49,700 nt of DNA from a bacterium. GTDB taxonomy: Bacteria; Verrucomicrobiota; Verrucomicrobiia; Limisphaerales; UBA11358. The DNA lies in contig JAKAFL010000030.1 in the NCBI GenBank assembly GCA_021817945.1, positions 1 through 49,700 on the forward strand. The letters are read 5' to 3'. The position numbers and the translations under genes were made by a program. The stretch's first letter is position 1; each line of letters starts with the position of its first letter. The notes beneath the pieces are model-generated. The model had not been told where the DNA came from and searched no databases. It worked only from the letters and a program-made list of their open reading frames with translations. This document shows, piece by piece, positions 15,840-24,583 of the stretch.

Positions 15840-17222
15840 ATGCAGATTTCCACTGAAAAAATTTGGACAGCGGCCTTGGATCATCTTCGCGCCAAGCTCA
15901 ACCGGGACACCTTCAACATGTGGTTTAGCCCCTTGCGGGCCTGCGATTTGGACGGACACCAGATTGTGGTGGAAACCCCCAATGAATTTTCAGAAGTCTG
16001 GCTCAAGGACAACTACCTGGGCTTGATTCAGGACGCTGTGGGGGTGGCGGCAGGTTGTCGGCTACAGGTGCGCTTCAAGGTGGCTCATGTGGGAGCGCAG
16101 CCCCCCCTTGCGCCGGTGTCGCAGCCGAAAGAAGCGGTTCCAGTCGCGCCCAAACCGAGGAATCATGAGGCAGGCCACGACCGGGCCATCATCAATGGCG
16201 ACCTGCATTTCAACCCCAAGAACACCTTTGACACCTTTGTGGTGGGAGCCAACAACAATTTCTCCTATGCCGCAGCCAAAGCCGTGGCCGAGGCCCCGGG
16301 CAAATCCTACAATCCCCTTTTTCTTTATGGCGGAGTGGGCTTGGGCAAAACCCATTTGCTTCACGCCATTGGCCAGCACGTAGCCGCCACCCGCAAGGGG
16401 GCTCGGGTAGCCTATGTGTCATCCGAAAAATTCACCAATGAATATATTGATGGCATCCAGAACAACCAACTTGCCAAGTTCCGGAAGAGATACCGGCAAA
16501 CGGACGTGCTTTTGATTGATGACATCCAGTTTCTGGCGGGCAAGGAGCGGATACAGGAGGAGTTTTTCCACACCTTCAACGCCCTTCACGAGGCTCACAA
16601 GCAGATTGTGCTCACCTGCGACCGGCCTGCCAGCGAAATCCAGGGATTGGAGAGCCGGTTGGTATCGCGTTTTGAATGGGGTTTAGTGACGGATTTGCAG
16701 CCCCCGGACATTGAAATGCGCCTGGCGATTTTGAATAAAAAGGCGCAGTTGATGAACGTGGCGCTTTCGGAGGAGGTCATCAACTTTCTAGCCACCCGCA
16801 TCCGCACCAATATCCGGCGCCTGGAAGGGGCTCTGATCCGTGTGGCGTCCTACGCCTCCCTGACCGGCAAAAAACTCACGATCGAGGTGGTGGAAGGTTT
16901 GTTGCGGGAAATCCTGCACGAGGAAGGCCGGCAAACCATCAGCATCGAGGTCATTCAGAAGAAAGTGGCGGAACATTTTGACATTCGGCTGGCCGACATG
17001 ACCAGCAAGCGGCGGCCGGAAAACATCGCTTTTCCCCGGCAAATCGCGATGTATCTTTCCCGGCAAATGACCGAAAGCTCGCTCAACACAATAGGCGAGG
17101 CCTATGGAGGGAGGGACCATGGCACGGTGCTCCATGCCTGTCGCCTGGTCAAAGACCGCATGGAGGTGGATTCCAATGTGCGGCAGGTGGTGAATTACCT
17201 GGAAAAGCAGCTTCTGCGCTGA
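15840..17222 (+). CDS. dnaA: Chromosomal replication initiator DnaA
   Basis: This 460-residue protein is the replication initiator, which binds DnaA boxes as an ATP complex and opens the origin. Domain I is residues 1-75, domain II a Pro/Ala-rich linker at about 85-115. Domain III holds Walker A GGVGLGKT (164-171) and Walker B LLIDDIQF (224-231). Domain IV ends with the DnaA signature region RRPENIAFPRQIAMYLSRQM ... YGGRDHGTVLHA. The start is the ATG at 15840. It is not followed by dnaN but by an ABC ATPase, so the classical dnaA-dnaN-recF cluster is absent. A palindromic element copy lies 65 bp downstream. Confidence 0.98.
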   Translation: MQISTEKIWTAALDHLRAKLNRDTFNMWFSPLRACDLDGHQIVVETPNEFSEVWLKDNYLGLIQDAVGVAAGCRLQVRFKVAHVGAQPPLAPVSQPKEAVPVAPKPRNHEAGHDRAIINGDLHFNPKNTFDTFVVGANNNFSYAAAKAVAEAPGKSYNPLFLYGGVGLGKTHLLHAIGQHVAATRKGARVAYVSSEKFTNEYIDGIQNNQLAKFRKRYRQTDVLLIDDIQFLAGKERIQEEFFHTFNALHEAHKQIVLTCDRPASEIQGLESRLVSRFEWGLVTDLQPPDIEMRLAILNKKAQLMNVALSEEVINFLATRIRTNIRRLEGALIRVASYASLTGKKLTIEVVEGLLREILHEEGRQTISIEVIQKKVAEHFDIRLADMTSKRRPENIAFPRQIAMYLSRQMTESSLNTIGEAYGGRDHGTVLHACRLVKDRMEVDSNVRQVVNYLEKQLLR

Positions 17223-17287
17223 GATCTGGGGCAGGATTGGCGCCCGGAGCCGGGCCAGAGGCTGAACGGGGTCCATTGTGATTTCAA

Positions 17288-17449
17288 CCCGAGAAACGAA
17301 ATTTAAAAGGCCAATCTGCCCCAATCTACTGGGCGCAAACTCTTTGGAAAAACCTCACCAGACCGCTTCGGGTAGGGTTTCGATTTTTCCAAAGAGTTTC
17401 CGCTCCAGCATCTTGCCGCATCTTGACCCTTTCAATTTCGCTTTTCGGT
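17288..17449 (+). mobile_element. 162-bp palindromic element, copy A
   Basis: Termini CCCGAGAAACGAAATT and AATTTCGCTTTTCGGT are inverted repeats. The centre has an 18-bp inverted-repeat core (AAACTCTTTGGAAAAA... / ...TTTTTCCAAAGAGTTT). It is flanked by a perfect 5-bp direct repeat TTCAA (17283-17287 and 17450-17454), consistent with a target-site duplication. It carries no gene. It sits between dnaA and an ABC ATPase gene. Confidence 0.85.
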
Positions 17450-17512
17450 TTCAACCGTGCTTTGCGCAGTCCAGGCTGGACACCTGCGGCCCATGCATTG
17501 AACATTCACCTC

Positions 17513-18505
17513 ATGGCCGTCATTGAAGTGGATCGTTTGACCAAAAGTTTCAGGACATTCAAGAAGCAACCCGGTTTTGCCGGCGCCCTGAAGGGATTAT
17601 GGCGGAGGGAATACGAGCAGACCACGGCAGTCAACCAGGTGAGTTTTCAGATTGAAGCCGGGGAATTTGTGGGCTTTCTAGGCCCCAATGGAGCGGGAAA
17701 AACCACCACATTGAAGATGCTTTCCGGGCTTTTGCATCCCACCCAGGGAACAGCCCGGGTGCTGGGCTACACCCCATGGGACCGGCTGGACGGCTATCGC
17801 AGGCAGTTTGCCCTGGTTTTAGGGCAGAAAAACCAGCTCTGGTGGGATCTTCCCGCCCGCGAATCCCTGGAATTGAATGCCAGGATATATGGTATAGAAC
17901 ACAGCCTTTTCCTCAAAAAGGTGGACGAATTGACAAGCCTGCTGCAAGTCCGCGACAAACTGGATGTCAATGTGCGGGAACTGTCATTGGGCGAGCGCAT
18001 GAAAATGGAGCTGATAGCCTCCCTTCTGCATCAACCCGCCATTTTGTTCCTGGATGAACCCACAATAGGATTGGACGTGGTTTCCCAAAAAACGGTTCGA
18101 GAGTTCCTCCGCGCCCATAATGAGCAGCAAAAGACCACCATTCTTTTGACCAGCCATTATATGGCCGACATCCAGGAACTGTGCCAGCGGGTGATCATCA
18201 TTGACCATGGACGACTTTTTTTTGATGGAAAGCTGGACGAGATCGTGGATCGTTTTGCCAACTTCAAGCTTGTGGGAATCCAGTTTCCTCCTGAAAAGGA
18301 TTTGCCTGCAGACCGGCTGGATCGGTATGGCGAGGTGGTCGAAAAAAAGGCCGGCAACCTCCTGCTCAAGGTGAATCGAGACCGGGTCATCAGCACCTGC
18401 AAGGCCTTGCTGGATGAATTGCCAGTCACCGACATTGACATCCAGGAAGTGCCGATCGAGGACGTCATTCGCCGGATATTTGCGCGGGAAAACGGGCTGA
18501 AGTAG
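17513..18505 (+). CDS. ABC transporter ATP-binding protein (NatA/COG4586 type)
   Basis: This 330-residue ATPase powers an ABC exporter. It shows Walker A GPNGAGKTTT, the Q-loop LVLGQKNQLWWDLP (the GQKxQLWWDLP form typical of the COG4586 subgroup), signature ELSLGERMKMELIASLLH, Walker B ILFLDEPTIGLDV and the H-loop LLTSHY. The C-terminal 90 residues resemble the DUF4162-like tail of such ATPases. I start at ATG 17513 (MAVIEVDRLTKSF); a longer frame would be encoded partly by the palindromic element upstream. These ATPases normally sit beside two ABC-2 permease genes; none is adjacent here, since the next gene is convergent. Confidence 0.9.
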   Translation: MAVIEVDRLTKSFRTFKKQPGFAGALKGLWRREYEQTTAVNQVSFQIEAGEFVGFLGPNGAGKTTTLKMLSGLLHPTQGTARVLGYTPWDRLDGYRRQFALVLGQKNQLWWDLPARESLELNARIYGIEHSLFLKKVDELTSLLQVRDKLDVNVRELSLGERMKMELIASLLHQPAILFLDEPTIGLDVVSQKTVREFLRAHNEQQKTTILLTSHYMADIQELCQRVIIIDHGRLFFDGKLDEIVDRFANFKLVGIQFPPEKDLPADRLDRYGEVVEKKAGNLLLKVNRDRVISTCKALLDELPVTDIDIQEVPIEDVIRRIFARENGLK

Positions 18506-18525
18506 GGAGAACGGGGTTCCCGGGT

Positions 18526-20049
18526 TCAATCGCAGGGAACCGTGCGCGGGATGGCCCATTGTCGCAGGGCTTCCACCTTTTCAGCCATGACCACGGACAA
18601 GGGCCGGGTGGCATGAATTTCAGCCAGCAATCCCTGTTGGGCAAGTTTTTCACCTTGGGCATGGGCATTGTACATCGCAGAGACAATGGCTTGTTCCATT
18701 TCTGATCCGGAGAACCCTTCTGTGGCGGCCACCAGGGCGGGCAGGTCAAAAGCGCCTGCGTCCAGGGACCGTTTGTGGAAATGGATCCTGAAGATGGACT
18801 CCCTTGTGGCTGGCTGGGGAAGGTCGGCAAAGAAAATCTCATCAAACCGGCCTTTGCGCACCAGCTCCGGTGGCAGTATCTGGATGTCATTGGCGGTGGC
18901 CACCGTGAAAACGGCCCGCTTGCGCTCGGCCAGCCAGGTCAAAAAAGTTCCCAGGATGCGGCGGGACAATCCATCATCATCGCTTTGCGCGCCAAGTCCT
19001 TTTTCAATCTCGTCCAGCCAAAGCACACACGGGGCCATGGCCTCGGCCATGGAAAGAGCCTTGCGCAGGTTGCGCTCGGTTTCGCCATAATACTTATTGT
19101 ATAACACCCCGAAATCCAGGCGCAGCAGGGGCACGCGGAAAATGCCCGCCGCAGCCTTGGCCATGAGACTCTTCCCACAACCTTGAACCCCCAGCAGCAG
19201 GATGCCCCGGGGAGGGTCCAGCAGGCCCGTGTCATTCTCCAGGAAATAATGTTTTCTCACCTCCAGCCATTTGCACAGGCGCCGCATCCCTCCCACCTCG
19301 GCAAAACTGGCGGTGTCACCCTCAAAGGTCAGCACCCCGTCGCGACCCAGAAGTTCATACTTGGTTTTCATCAGCCCCGGGATGTCCGATTCCGAAATCA
19401 TTCCGTTTTCATTGATGGCCTTGTAAACCAGGCGGCGCACGTCCATGGTGGAAAGACCGATGAGATTGCGCACCAGCAGGTCAATGGCCTTGTTGGTGGT
19501 CTGCACCTCCCGCTGGCCATGACGGGCTCCCCATTCTCCCGCCACGTCAATGACAATGCCCCGGACCTCCTCGGCCGTGGGCAAAGGCAGATCAAAATTC
19601 ACGGTGAAGGACTGCAACTCATCCGGCATCTTCAGGTTCAGCCCCGCCACGATCACCGTGATCATCCTTTCCGCTGCTGTCAGGACGATATCCTTGAGAT
19701 GCCGCACATGGATGGGATCCTTCAGGTGGGGATGAAAATCCAGCAGCAAAAAGATGGATCTCGTCGCTGAATCATGAATGAATTGAAGCACCTCGATGGA
19801 GGTGGTCACAGACACCGTCGGCTGGTCCTCCGCAGACAGCGCCACGAGGCCTTCCGTGATGGTCCAGCGATATCCCTTGAGCTGCTGGCGCCGGCAAATC
19901 TGCCGCGCGAGGTTCACGATCAGCGGTTCCTCGCCGCTTTCCATGGCAATCAAGGGCGTTCTCGATCGGACCACCGCCTCCAAATCCCGCAACGGGCTTT
20001 CGCCGGGCTCCGCATGCGGGCTGGGTCCCTGAAGGTTTGTTTGGCTCAT
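18526..20049 (-). CDS. AAA+ ATPase of the Ycf46 type
   Basis: This 507-residue soluble protein has a degenerate N-terminal AAA-like region (residues 20-230, with RSIFLLLDFHPHLKDP and FDLPLPTAEEV) and a canonical C-terminal AAA+ module: FAEVGGMRRLCKWL, Walker A GVQGCGKS, Walker B VLWLDEIEKGLG, sensor-1 VATANDI and Arg-finger RKGRFDEIFF. This is the plan of Ycf46, a plastid/cyanobacterial protein also widespread in bacteria and linked in cyanobacteria to the CO2/photosynthesis response; its substrate elsewhere is unknown. It is convergent with the ABC ATPase gene (20 bp apart) and divergent from the cytosine deaminase gene, whose ATG is 82 bp away. Confidence 0.85.
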   Translation of the reverse strand: MSQTNLQGPSPHAEPGESPLRDLEAVVRSRTPLIAMESGEEPLIVNLARQICRRQQLKGYRWTITEGLVALSAEDQPTVSVTTSIEVLQFIHDSATRSIFLLLDFHPHLKDPIHVRHLKDIVLTAAERMITVIVAGLNLKMPDELQSFTVNFDLPLPTAEEVRGIVIDVAGEWGARHGQREVQTTNKAIDLLVRNLIGLSTMDVRRLVYKAINENGMISESDIPGLMKTKYELLGRDGVLTFEGDTASFAEVGGMRRLCKWLEVRKHYFLENDTGLLDPPRGILLLGVQGCGKSLMAKAAAGIFRVPLLRLDFGVLYNKYYGETERNLRKALSMAEAMAPCVLWLDEIEKGLGAQSDDDGLSRRILGTFLTWLAERKRAVFTVATANDIQILPPELVRKGRFDEIFFADLPQPATRESIFRIHFHKRSLDAGAFDLPALVAATEGFSGSEMEQAIVSAMYNAHAQGEKLAQQGLLAEIHATRPLSVVMAEKVEALRQWAIPRTVPCD

Positions 20050-20131
20050 TGACAGCCACCAACCTTACCGATGCCGCCATGAATTCAAGAAAATATTTGG
20101 AAACCATTCCGGACTGCGCGACAATGCGGGG

Positions 20132-20569
20132 ATGGACCGGTTTATGCAGGTCGCCCTGGAGGAAGCCCGGCTGGGATTGGCAGAGGGTGGCATCCCCATT
20201 GGATCCGTGCTGGTTTTGGAAGACCAAATTGTCGGCCGGGGTCATAACCAGCGCGTGCAGAAAGGCAGTGTCATTCACCATGCTGAAATGAACTGCCTGG
20301 AAAATGCCGGGCGCCTCAAGGCGGCGGATTACCGCCAGGCCACCCTCTATTCCACGCTCTCCCCCTGCCCCATGTGCTCAGGCGCCATCCTGCTTTACCG
20401 CATTCCCAGGGTTGTGGTGGGCGAAAACGTGAGCTTTCAAGGTCCCGAAGACCACCTGCGCGCCCAGGGCGTGGAATTGGAAATCCTCCAGGACGCCTCC
20501 TGCATGCGCCTCATGCGTGAATTTATTTCCCAAAAACCAGGCTTGTGGAATGAGGACATCGGACGCTGA
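20132..20569 (+). CDS. Fcy1-type cytosine/nucleoside deaminase
   Basis: This 145-residue zinc deaminase converts cytosine to uracil if the family match holds. It has the HAE zinc/catalytic motif (HHAEMNCLEN, Glu as proton shuttle) and PCPMCSGA (two Cys ligands). It is closer to yeast cytosine deaminase Fcy1 than to TadA: shared features from memory are GRGHNxRxQKGS, LENxGRL, TLYSTLSPC, IPRVVVGEN and the C-terminal WNEDIG. TadA-type tRNA adenosine deaminase is the alternative but lacks these. The Fcy1 type is small and unrelated to E. coli CodA. No pyrimidine gene is adjacent. A tRNA-Arg follows in opposite orientation. Confidence 0.82.
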   Translation: MDRFMQVALEEARLGLAEGGIPIGSVLVLEDQIVGRGHNQRVQKGSVIHHAEMNCLENAGRLKAADYRQATLYSTLSPCPMCSGAILLYRIPRVVVGENVSFQGPEDHLRAQGVELEILQDASCMRLMREFISQKPGLWNEDIGR

Positions 20570-20582
20570 CCCTCCGGCTTTC

Positions 20583-20658
20583 TGGTGCCCCCGCCGGGAA
20601 TCGAACCCAGATCCGCGGATTAGAAATCCGCTGCTCTATCCATTTGAGCTACGGGAGC
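20583..20658 (-). tRNA. tRNA-Arg (anticodon UCU)
   Basis: A 76-nt cloverleaf is readable on the minus strand. The acceptor GCTCCCG pairs with CGGGGGC (one G-U), the anticodon stem GCGGA/TCCGC encloses TTTCTAA (anticodon TCT), the T-arm contains GGTTCGATTCC, and CCA is encoded. It reads AGA and, by wobble, AGG. Confidence 0.95.
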
Positions 20659-20711
20659 AACCCTGCACAACCAAACTAGTTGAGCGCGCGTTCAAAAACC
20701 ACTCATTTGAA

Positions 20712-20928
20712 TCCGAAAAGCATAATTGAAAAGGCCAGAATGCAGCAAGATGCTGGAGCGGAAACCCTTTGAAATAATCAAAACCTTACCCGAAGCGGTC
20801 TGGTGAGTTTTTCCTATGGAGCCTGTCTGAAAATTCGGAAGGATGCTGTTTTCGTGCCCAAGCCGGTGTGTAGTGTTTGCGCCCGGTAGATTTGGGCCTG
20901 ATTGGACTTCTGAATTTCGGTTTTCGGG
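20712..20928 (-). mobile_element. Palindromic element, copy E (degenerate, with truncated inner element)
   Basis: The outer termini TCCGAAAAGC and GGTTTTCGGG are present, and the inner element's left end (GAGCCTGTCTG..., from 20819) is inserted at the same place as in copies D and F but breaks off after about 35 bp. Total 217 bp. No convincing target duplication remains (TTGAA versus GCAAA). It lies between the two tRNA genes. Confidence 0.75.
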
Positions 20929-20947
20929 GCAAATACCGAAAATTGAG

Positions 20948-21032
20948 TGGTGCGGATAACAGGACTTGAACCTGTATGCCTTGCGGCACTACCACCTCAA
21001 AGTAGCGTGTCTGCCAATTCCACCATATCCGC
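20948..21032 (-). tRNA. tRNA-Leu (anticodon GAG)
   Basis: An 85-nt class II tRNA on the minus strand. The acceptor GCGGATA pairs perfectly with TATCCGC, the anticodon loop is TTGAGGT (anticodon GAG), a long variable arm is GTGCCGCAAGGCAT, the T-arm has GGTTCAAGTCC, and CCA is encoded. It reads CUC/CUU. Confidence 0.95.
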
Positions 21033-21157
21033 GCAGGGATCAGTCTATGGCGCAGGCACCCCCAAGTGAAGCAGAAAATGGATGCCATTTAAAAAATTCA
21101 GATCCCCCCTGAACTGTGCCATTTCCGAAACATCGGTGGAATGGCATCTCCTTTCAA

Positions 21158-21571
21158 CCCAAAAAAGCGAAATAGAAAAGGTCAAGCTATGGCAAGATGC
21201 TGGAGCAGACACTTTTTTGAAAAATAGAACCCCTACCCGAAGCGGTCTGGTGAGATTTTCCATGGAGCCTTTCTTAAAATTCGGAAGGATGCTCAAGACG
21301 TGGACGTATCGTCCCGAACCGTTGCCAAACGATTTTATCCTCTAAATCCTGTTTATCCTGTCCAATGCCTCCATGGCGATCCTGGCAGAAAATTAAGACA
21401 GGATGAACAGGATGCCAAAATGGAAGATTAAGAACTGACAAAAGGCCCTGTCGCACAAATTGCCCAAAGCCCAAATACCCAGTCGCAGCTCCCTTCCCAA
21501 TTTTCAGCCAGGCCCATAGAGTTTGCGCCCAGTAGATTGGGACAGATTGGCTTTTGAATTTGTTTTTCGGA
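21158..21571 (-). mobile_element. Palindromic element, copy F (long form with nested inner element)
   Basis: This 414-bp copy has termini CCCAAAAAAGCGAAAT and TTTGTTTTTCGGA. A 251-bp inner element (21265-21515) interrupts the outer element at the site used in copy D. Flanking 5-bp sequences are TTCAA and TTAAA (4/5 identical), a probable eroded target duplication. It ends 72 bp before the chosen start of the GH16 gene. Confidence 0.82.
21265..21515 (-). repeat. Nested 251-bp inner element in copy F
   Basis: It begins GAGCCTTTCTTAAAATTCGG and ends near CAATTTTCAGCCAGGCCC, imperfect inverted repeats of about 29 bp. Inside is ATCCTGTTTATCCTGTC facing GACAGGATGAACAGGATG, a strong secondary hairpin. 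It has exactly the same length as the inner element in copy D. Confidence 0.78.
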
Positions 21572-21643
21572 TTAAAATTTAAATGTCCAGTGCGCAAAAA
21601 ATGGATGCTCCGGTTTGACATTTCAAAAATTTGGCTTATTTTG

Positions 21644-23263
21644 ATGTGCTCAAAATCATTACAAATTACAAATTCCGTGATAAATCGAATTTCAGCGAAA
21701 CTGTTGTTAAATCATTTGTTTTTAATGGCTTGTGTTTTTTCAACCCGGGCTACCGTTTTGACCAATGGCGGTTTCGAAACAGGTTCACTGGCTGGTTGGA
21801 CTTCCTTTGGAAATACCATTCCCAACGTTTTGGTGGAAGGCAACGAAACGACGCCCCATTCGGGCAATTACTATTTAAAGACATTCGGGCAGTTCACGGG
21901 CGCCATAAATGATTCAGGGGTGTATCAGGACAATGTTTCACAGCCTGGAACGGTTTATTCAGCCAATGGTTGGCTGTTTAACTTGGGAACCGATGCAATC
22001 CACGGCGAGGATTCGGTATGGTTGGAAGTGAGTTTCCGGGATTCGCTGGGGAATGCGCTGGCCTTGTATCGCTCTGCGGTGGTCACGGGGTCGAACCTGG
22101 CTTCCTTTGGGGGGGTTAATACGTGGTTCAACCTGCAAATCACCAATGAATGTTCATTTAATAATGCCCCGGCACTGATCTTGGAGCCTGGGACGGTCAC
22201 CAACACCGTTTCCGCGCTGGAGGCGCCTGCCGGCACAGCCACGGTCCGGTATCAGGTGGTCTTTGAGCAAGGGTCTGACAATGCCAATGGCTCGATGTAT
22301 TTTGATGATTTAAGCCTGAATGTGACAGGGCATGTGGCTCTGACCAATGCGGCGGCGCAGCAGTGGAACATCGTGTGGGACGATGAATTTAACAGCAATA
22401 GCATCAACACGAAAATATGGGGTTTTGAGACGGGCAACAATTCAGGTTGGGGCAACAACGAACTGGAGTATTACACCGGACGAACCAACAATGCTTATGA
22501 GGCAGGAGGACTGCTGCACATTGTGGCGCAAAAAGAATCCATGAACGGATTTAACTACACCTCGGCGCGGATGAAAACCTTGGGGATGTATGCCACGCCC
22601 ACCTACGGGCGTTTTGAATGGCGGGCCCGGTTGCCATCGGGCACTGGCATGTGGCCGGCTTTATGGATGATGGGCACCAATTACCCCGTGGTGGGCTGGC
22701 CGTCCTGCGGTGAGATAGACGTGGTGGAAAACGACGGGTCCACGCCAGACTTTGTGCAGGGCAGCCTCCATGCCAATGGGTTCAATCCCACGGCCATTGA
22801 TTATCTGCCCTCAGGCGAAAGCACCACCAACTTCCATACGTACGACCTGGATTGGCAATCCAACTCCATTTCCTGGTATGTGGATGGACAATGGTATGAA
22901 ACCCAGACGACGGGGGCTCCCTTTAACGCGCCTTTCTTCTTTTTACTGAATGTGGCCGTGGGAGGCAGTTATGTGGGGCAGCCCACCACGAATGCCATCA
23001 ACTCGGGAACCTCCTTTCCCCAGGAAATGCAGGTGGACTATGTCCGGGTCTATGAACCCACCGCGCCGCTGCAACTATCCATCAGCTCATCCAATGGCCG
23101 CCCCTCCTTTTCATGGCCGTCCGCGATTGTGTGCCACTTGCAGGCATGCACAAACAGCCTGGCGAACGGTTCGTGGGTGGATTTGCCGGCGACCCCGAAT
23201 CCCTACACGCCTCCCGCATCGGGAGGGCCACAGGCGATGTTTTACCGGCTGGCGTCACCGTAG
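21644..23263 (+). CDS. Secreted GH16-family beta-glucanase (laminarinase-like)
   Basis: This is a glycoside hydrolase of family 16, likely cutting beta-1,3- or mixed-linkage glucans outside the cell. The start is uncertain: ATG 21644 (539 residues) gives a polar lead before the hydrophobic segment AKLLLNHLFLMACVFSTRA; GTG 21677 and ATG 21605 are alternatives, and none has a clear ribosome binding site. An N-terminal carbohydrate-binding-like domain (NGGFETGSLAGWTSFGN...) spans about residues 40-225. The catalytic domain follows (WDDEFNSNSINTKIW, GWGNNELEYYTG), with the catalytic GEIDVVEN (ExDxxE) and a C-terminal all-beta tail ending in YRL. It supports polysaccharide feeding. The copy F element just upstream may affect its promoter. 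Confidence 0.92.
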   Translation: MCSKSLQITNSVINRISAKLLLNHLFLMACVFSTRATVLTNGGFETGSLAGWTSFGNTIPNVLVEGNETTPHSGNYYLKTFGQFTGAINDSGVYQDNVSQPGTVYSANGWLFNLGTDAIHGEDSVWLEVSFRDSLGNALALYRSAVVTGSNLASFGGVNTWFNLQITNECSFNNAPALILEPGTVTNTVSALEAPAGTATVRYQVVFEQGSDNANGSMYFDDLSLNVTGHVALTNAAAQQWNIVWDDEFNSNSINTKIWGFETGNNSGWGNNELEYYTGRTNNAYEAGGLLHIVAQKESMNGFNYTSARMKTLGMYATPTYGRFEWRARLPSGTGMWPALWMMGTNYPVVGWPSCGEIDVVENDGSTPDFVQGSLHANGFNPTAIDYLPSGESTTNFHTYDLDWQSNSISWYVDGQWYETQTTGAPFNAPFFFLLNVAVGGSYVGQPTTNAINSGTSFPQEMQVDYVRVYEPTAPLQLSISSSNGRPSFSWPSAIVCHLQACTNSLANGSWVDLPATPNPYTPPASGGPQAMFYRLASP

Positions 23264-23275
23264 CCCTTGGCGCGG

Positions 23276-24478
23276 TCAGTCAAACAAATGACTCAACCCG
23301 CTCCATTGCAGCGGCTGGGTTCCCTTGAAAAAATGGCTGGGGAATTTGCCCAGGTCCACTTGCAGGAAGAATCCGATGCTATTGGCGCCCCGTCCGTGGC
23401 TGCGTATGGCATCAATGCCGTAACCATAGTTCACGGCCACCTTCCATCGGTCTGAGGGGGAGCAATAAAGCACGCCACCGCCGACACCATTCAGCCAGTT
23501 GCCGGGCTGGGATTCGCCTGGAAGATAATCCACGACGGCGCTGCCCAGGTTGGCATTGAGATTCCAGCGTTTTTCCCGGTCAATGGGAATGATGTAATTG
23601 GCATTAAGCAGCACAAACTGGCGGGTGCTGATTTCCTGGTAAAAATAGCCAGGCAGGGAAAGGGGATACTCGGCGATCAAGGGCAGGAAACCACCCAGCC
23701 GGTAGGCGCTGAAACGATCGGCATCCACGCTGGTGCCGCCGGTGAGACGGACGTAAAAAGACTGGCCGCTGTGCGGGAAAGTGTAGGCAAGGGCGGCCTC
23801 GGACCAAAAAAGGTGCGAAACCTGGTTGACCGTGTAAGGGCTGGCGGCAAAGCCGTAGTTGCCCGGCTGGGTGCGGAAATGGCCCTCGTACCAAATGGAT
23901 AATTCCATGGCCAGGGCGGGAAACAAGGTGGGTTCCACGCCGCCGAACCGCAGGCCGGTGCGCACGCTCAAATCGCCGGTATCCGCAGGCAGGCGAAAAT
24001 TCGAGGCGGTTTGGTCGCCAGGACTGTAAAAAACATAGTCAGCAGCGCCCCGCAGCACAAAATTCAGCGGGATCATGTCCCCGGGATTGATCAGGTGATA
24101 CAAGCTGGAGGAAAGCTCAATGTTATTCCCAAAAAAGGATTGCTGGGGGATGTAGGCGCCGTCGTGGATTTCATTGTAGTCATCGCCAAACGCGCCTCCG
24201 GCCATGCCCAAACCCACGTCTGTGTTGGGTCCAAAAACCTGGTGGATGCCCAGCTCGGAATCCACGTACACCGGCGCCACCGCCAGACGGAGGGTCAGGT
24301 TGGTGCGCAGGAAATCCGGCTGGTTATGATAATAAAACGCGTACCCCGCTATGGGTTGCTCCCCCTCAAAGGCGCCATTGTAACCCAATTGAACCAGGTC
24401 ACGGCTTTCAGGGTCAATCTGAGCCCAACCCGTTCCGGCAGCCAGCCAGGAAAAAATGATCACCGCGAAGCGTCTCAC
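23276..24478 (-). CDS. Putative outer-membrane beta-barrel protein
   Basis: This 400-residue protein is probably an outer-membrane barrel. I favour the GTG at 24478, which begins a plausible signal peptide (RRFAVIIFSWLAAGTGWAQ, cleavage before QIDPESRD) with GAGG just upstream; longer in-frame starts run into the repeat. The mature part alternates aromatic and polar residues in about 14-18 short strands (for example NLTLRLAVAPVYVDSELG, VRTGLRFGGVEPTLFPALAM and WKVAVNYGYGIDAIRSHGRG), and ends with strands plus SHLFD. No named family is recognised. It is convergent with the GH16 gene (12 bp gap), which could suggest a shared carbohydrate role, but this is speculation. Confidence 0.65.
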   Translation of the reverse strand: MRRFAVIIFSWLAAGTGWAQIDPESRDLVQLGYNGAFEGEQPIAGYAFYYHNQPDFLRTNLTLRLAVAPVYVDSELGIHQVFGPNTDVGLGMAGGAFGDDYNEIHDGAYIPQQSFFGNNIELSSSLYHLINPGDMIPLNFVLRGAADYVFYSPGDQTASNFRLPADTGDLSVRTGLRFGGVEPTLFPALAMELSIWYEGHFRTQPGNYGFAASPYTVNQVSHLFWSEAALAYTFPHSGQSFYVRLTGGTSVDADRFSAYRLGGFLPLIAEYPLSLPGYFYQEISTRQFVLLNANYIIPIDREKRWNLNANLGSAVVDYLPGESQPGNWLNGVGGGVLYCSPSDRWKVAVNYGYGIDAIRSHGRGANSIGFFLQVDLGKFPSHFFKGTQPLQWSGLSHLFD

Positions 24479-24583
24479 TGCCCTCAAAATAGTGCAACAG
24501 CCCCGTCCAGCAAGTGGAAACCAGTGTTTTGATCCGGTGCAAAGGATGAAAACCCCCAAGACCCGCCAAATCAGCCCCATAAT

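Noticed and set aside
15522..15853. Small minus-strand genes upstream of dnaA
   Set aside because: Two overlapping short frames have no plausible ribosome binding site or protein-like features, and one overlaps the dnaA start.
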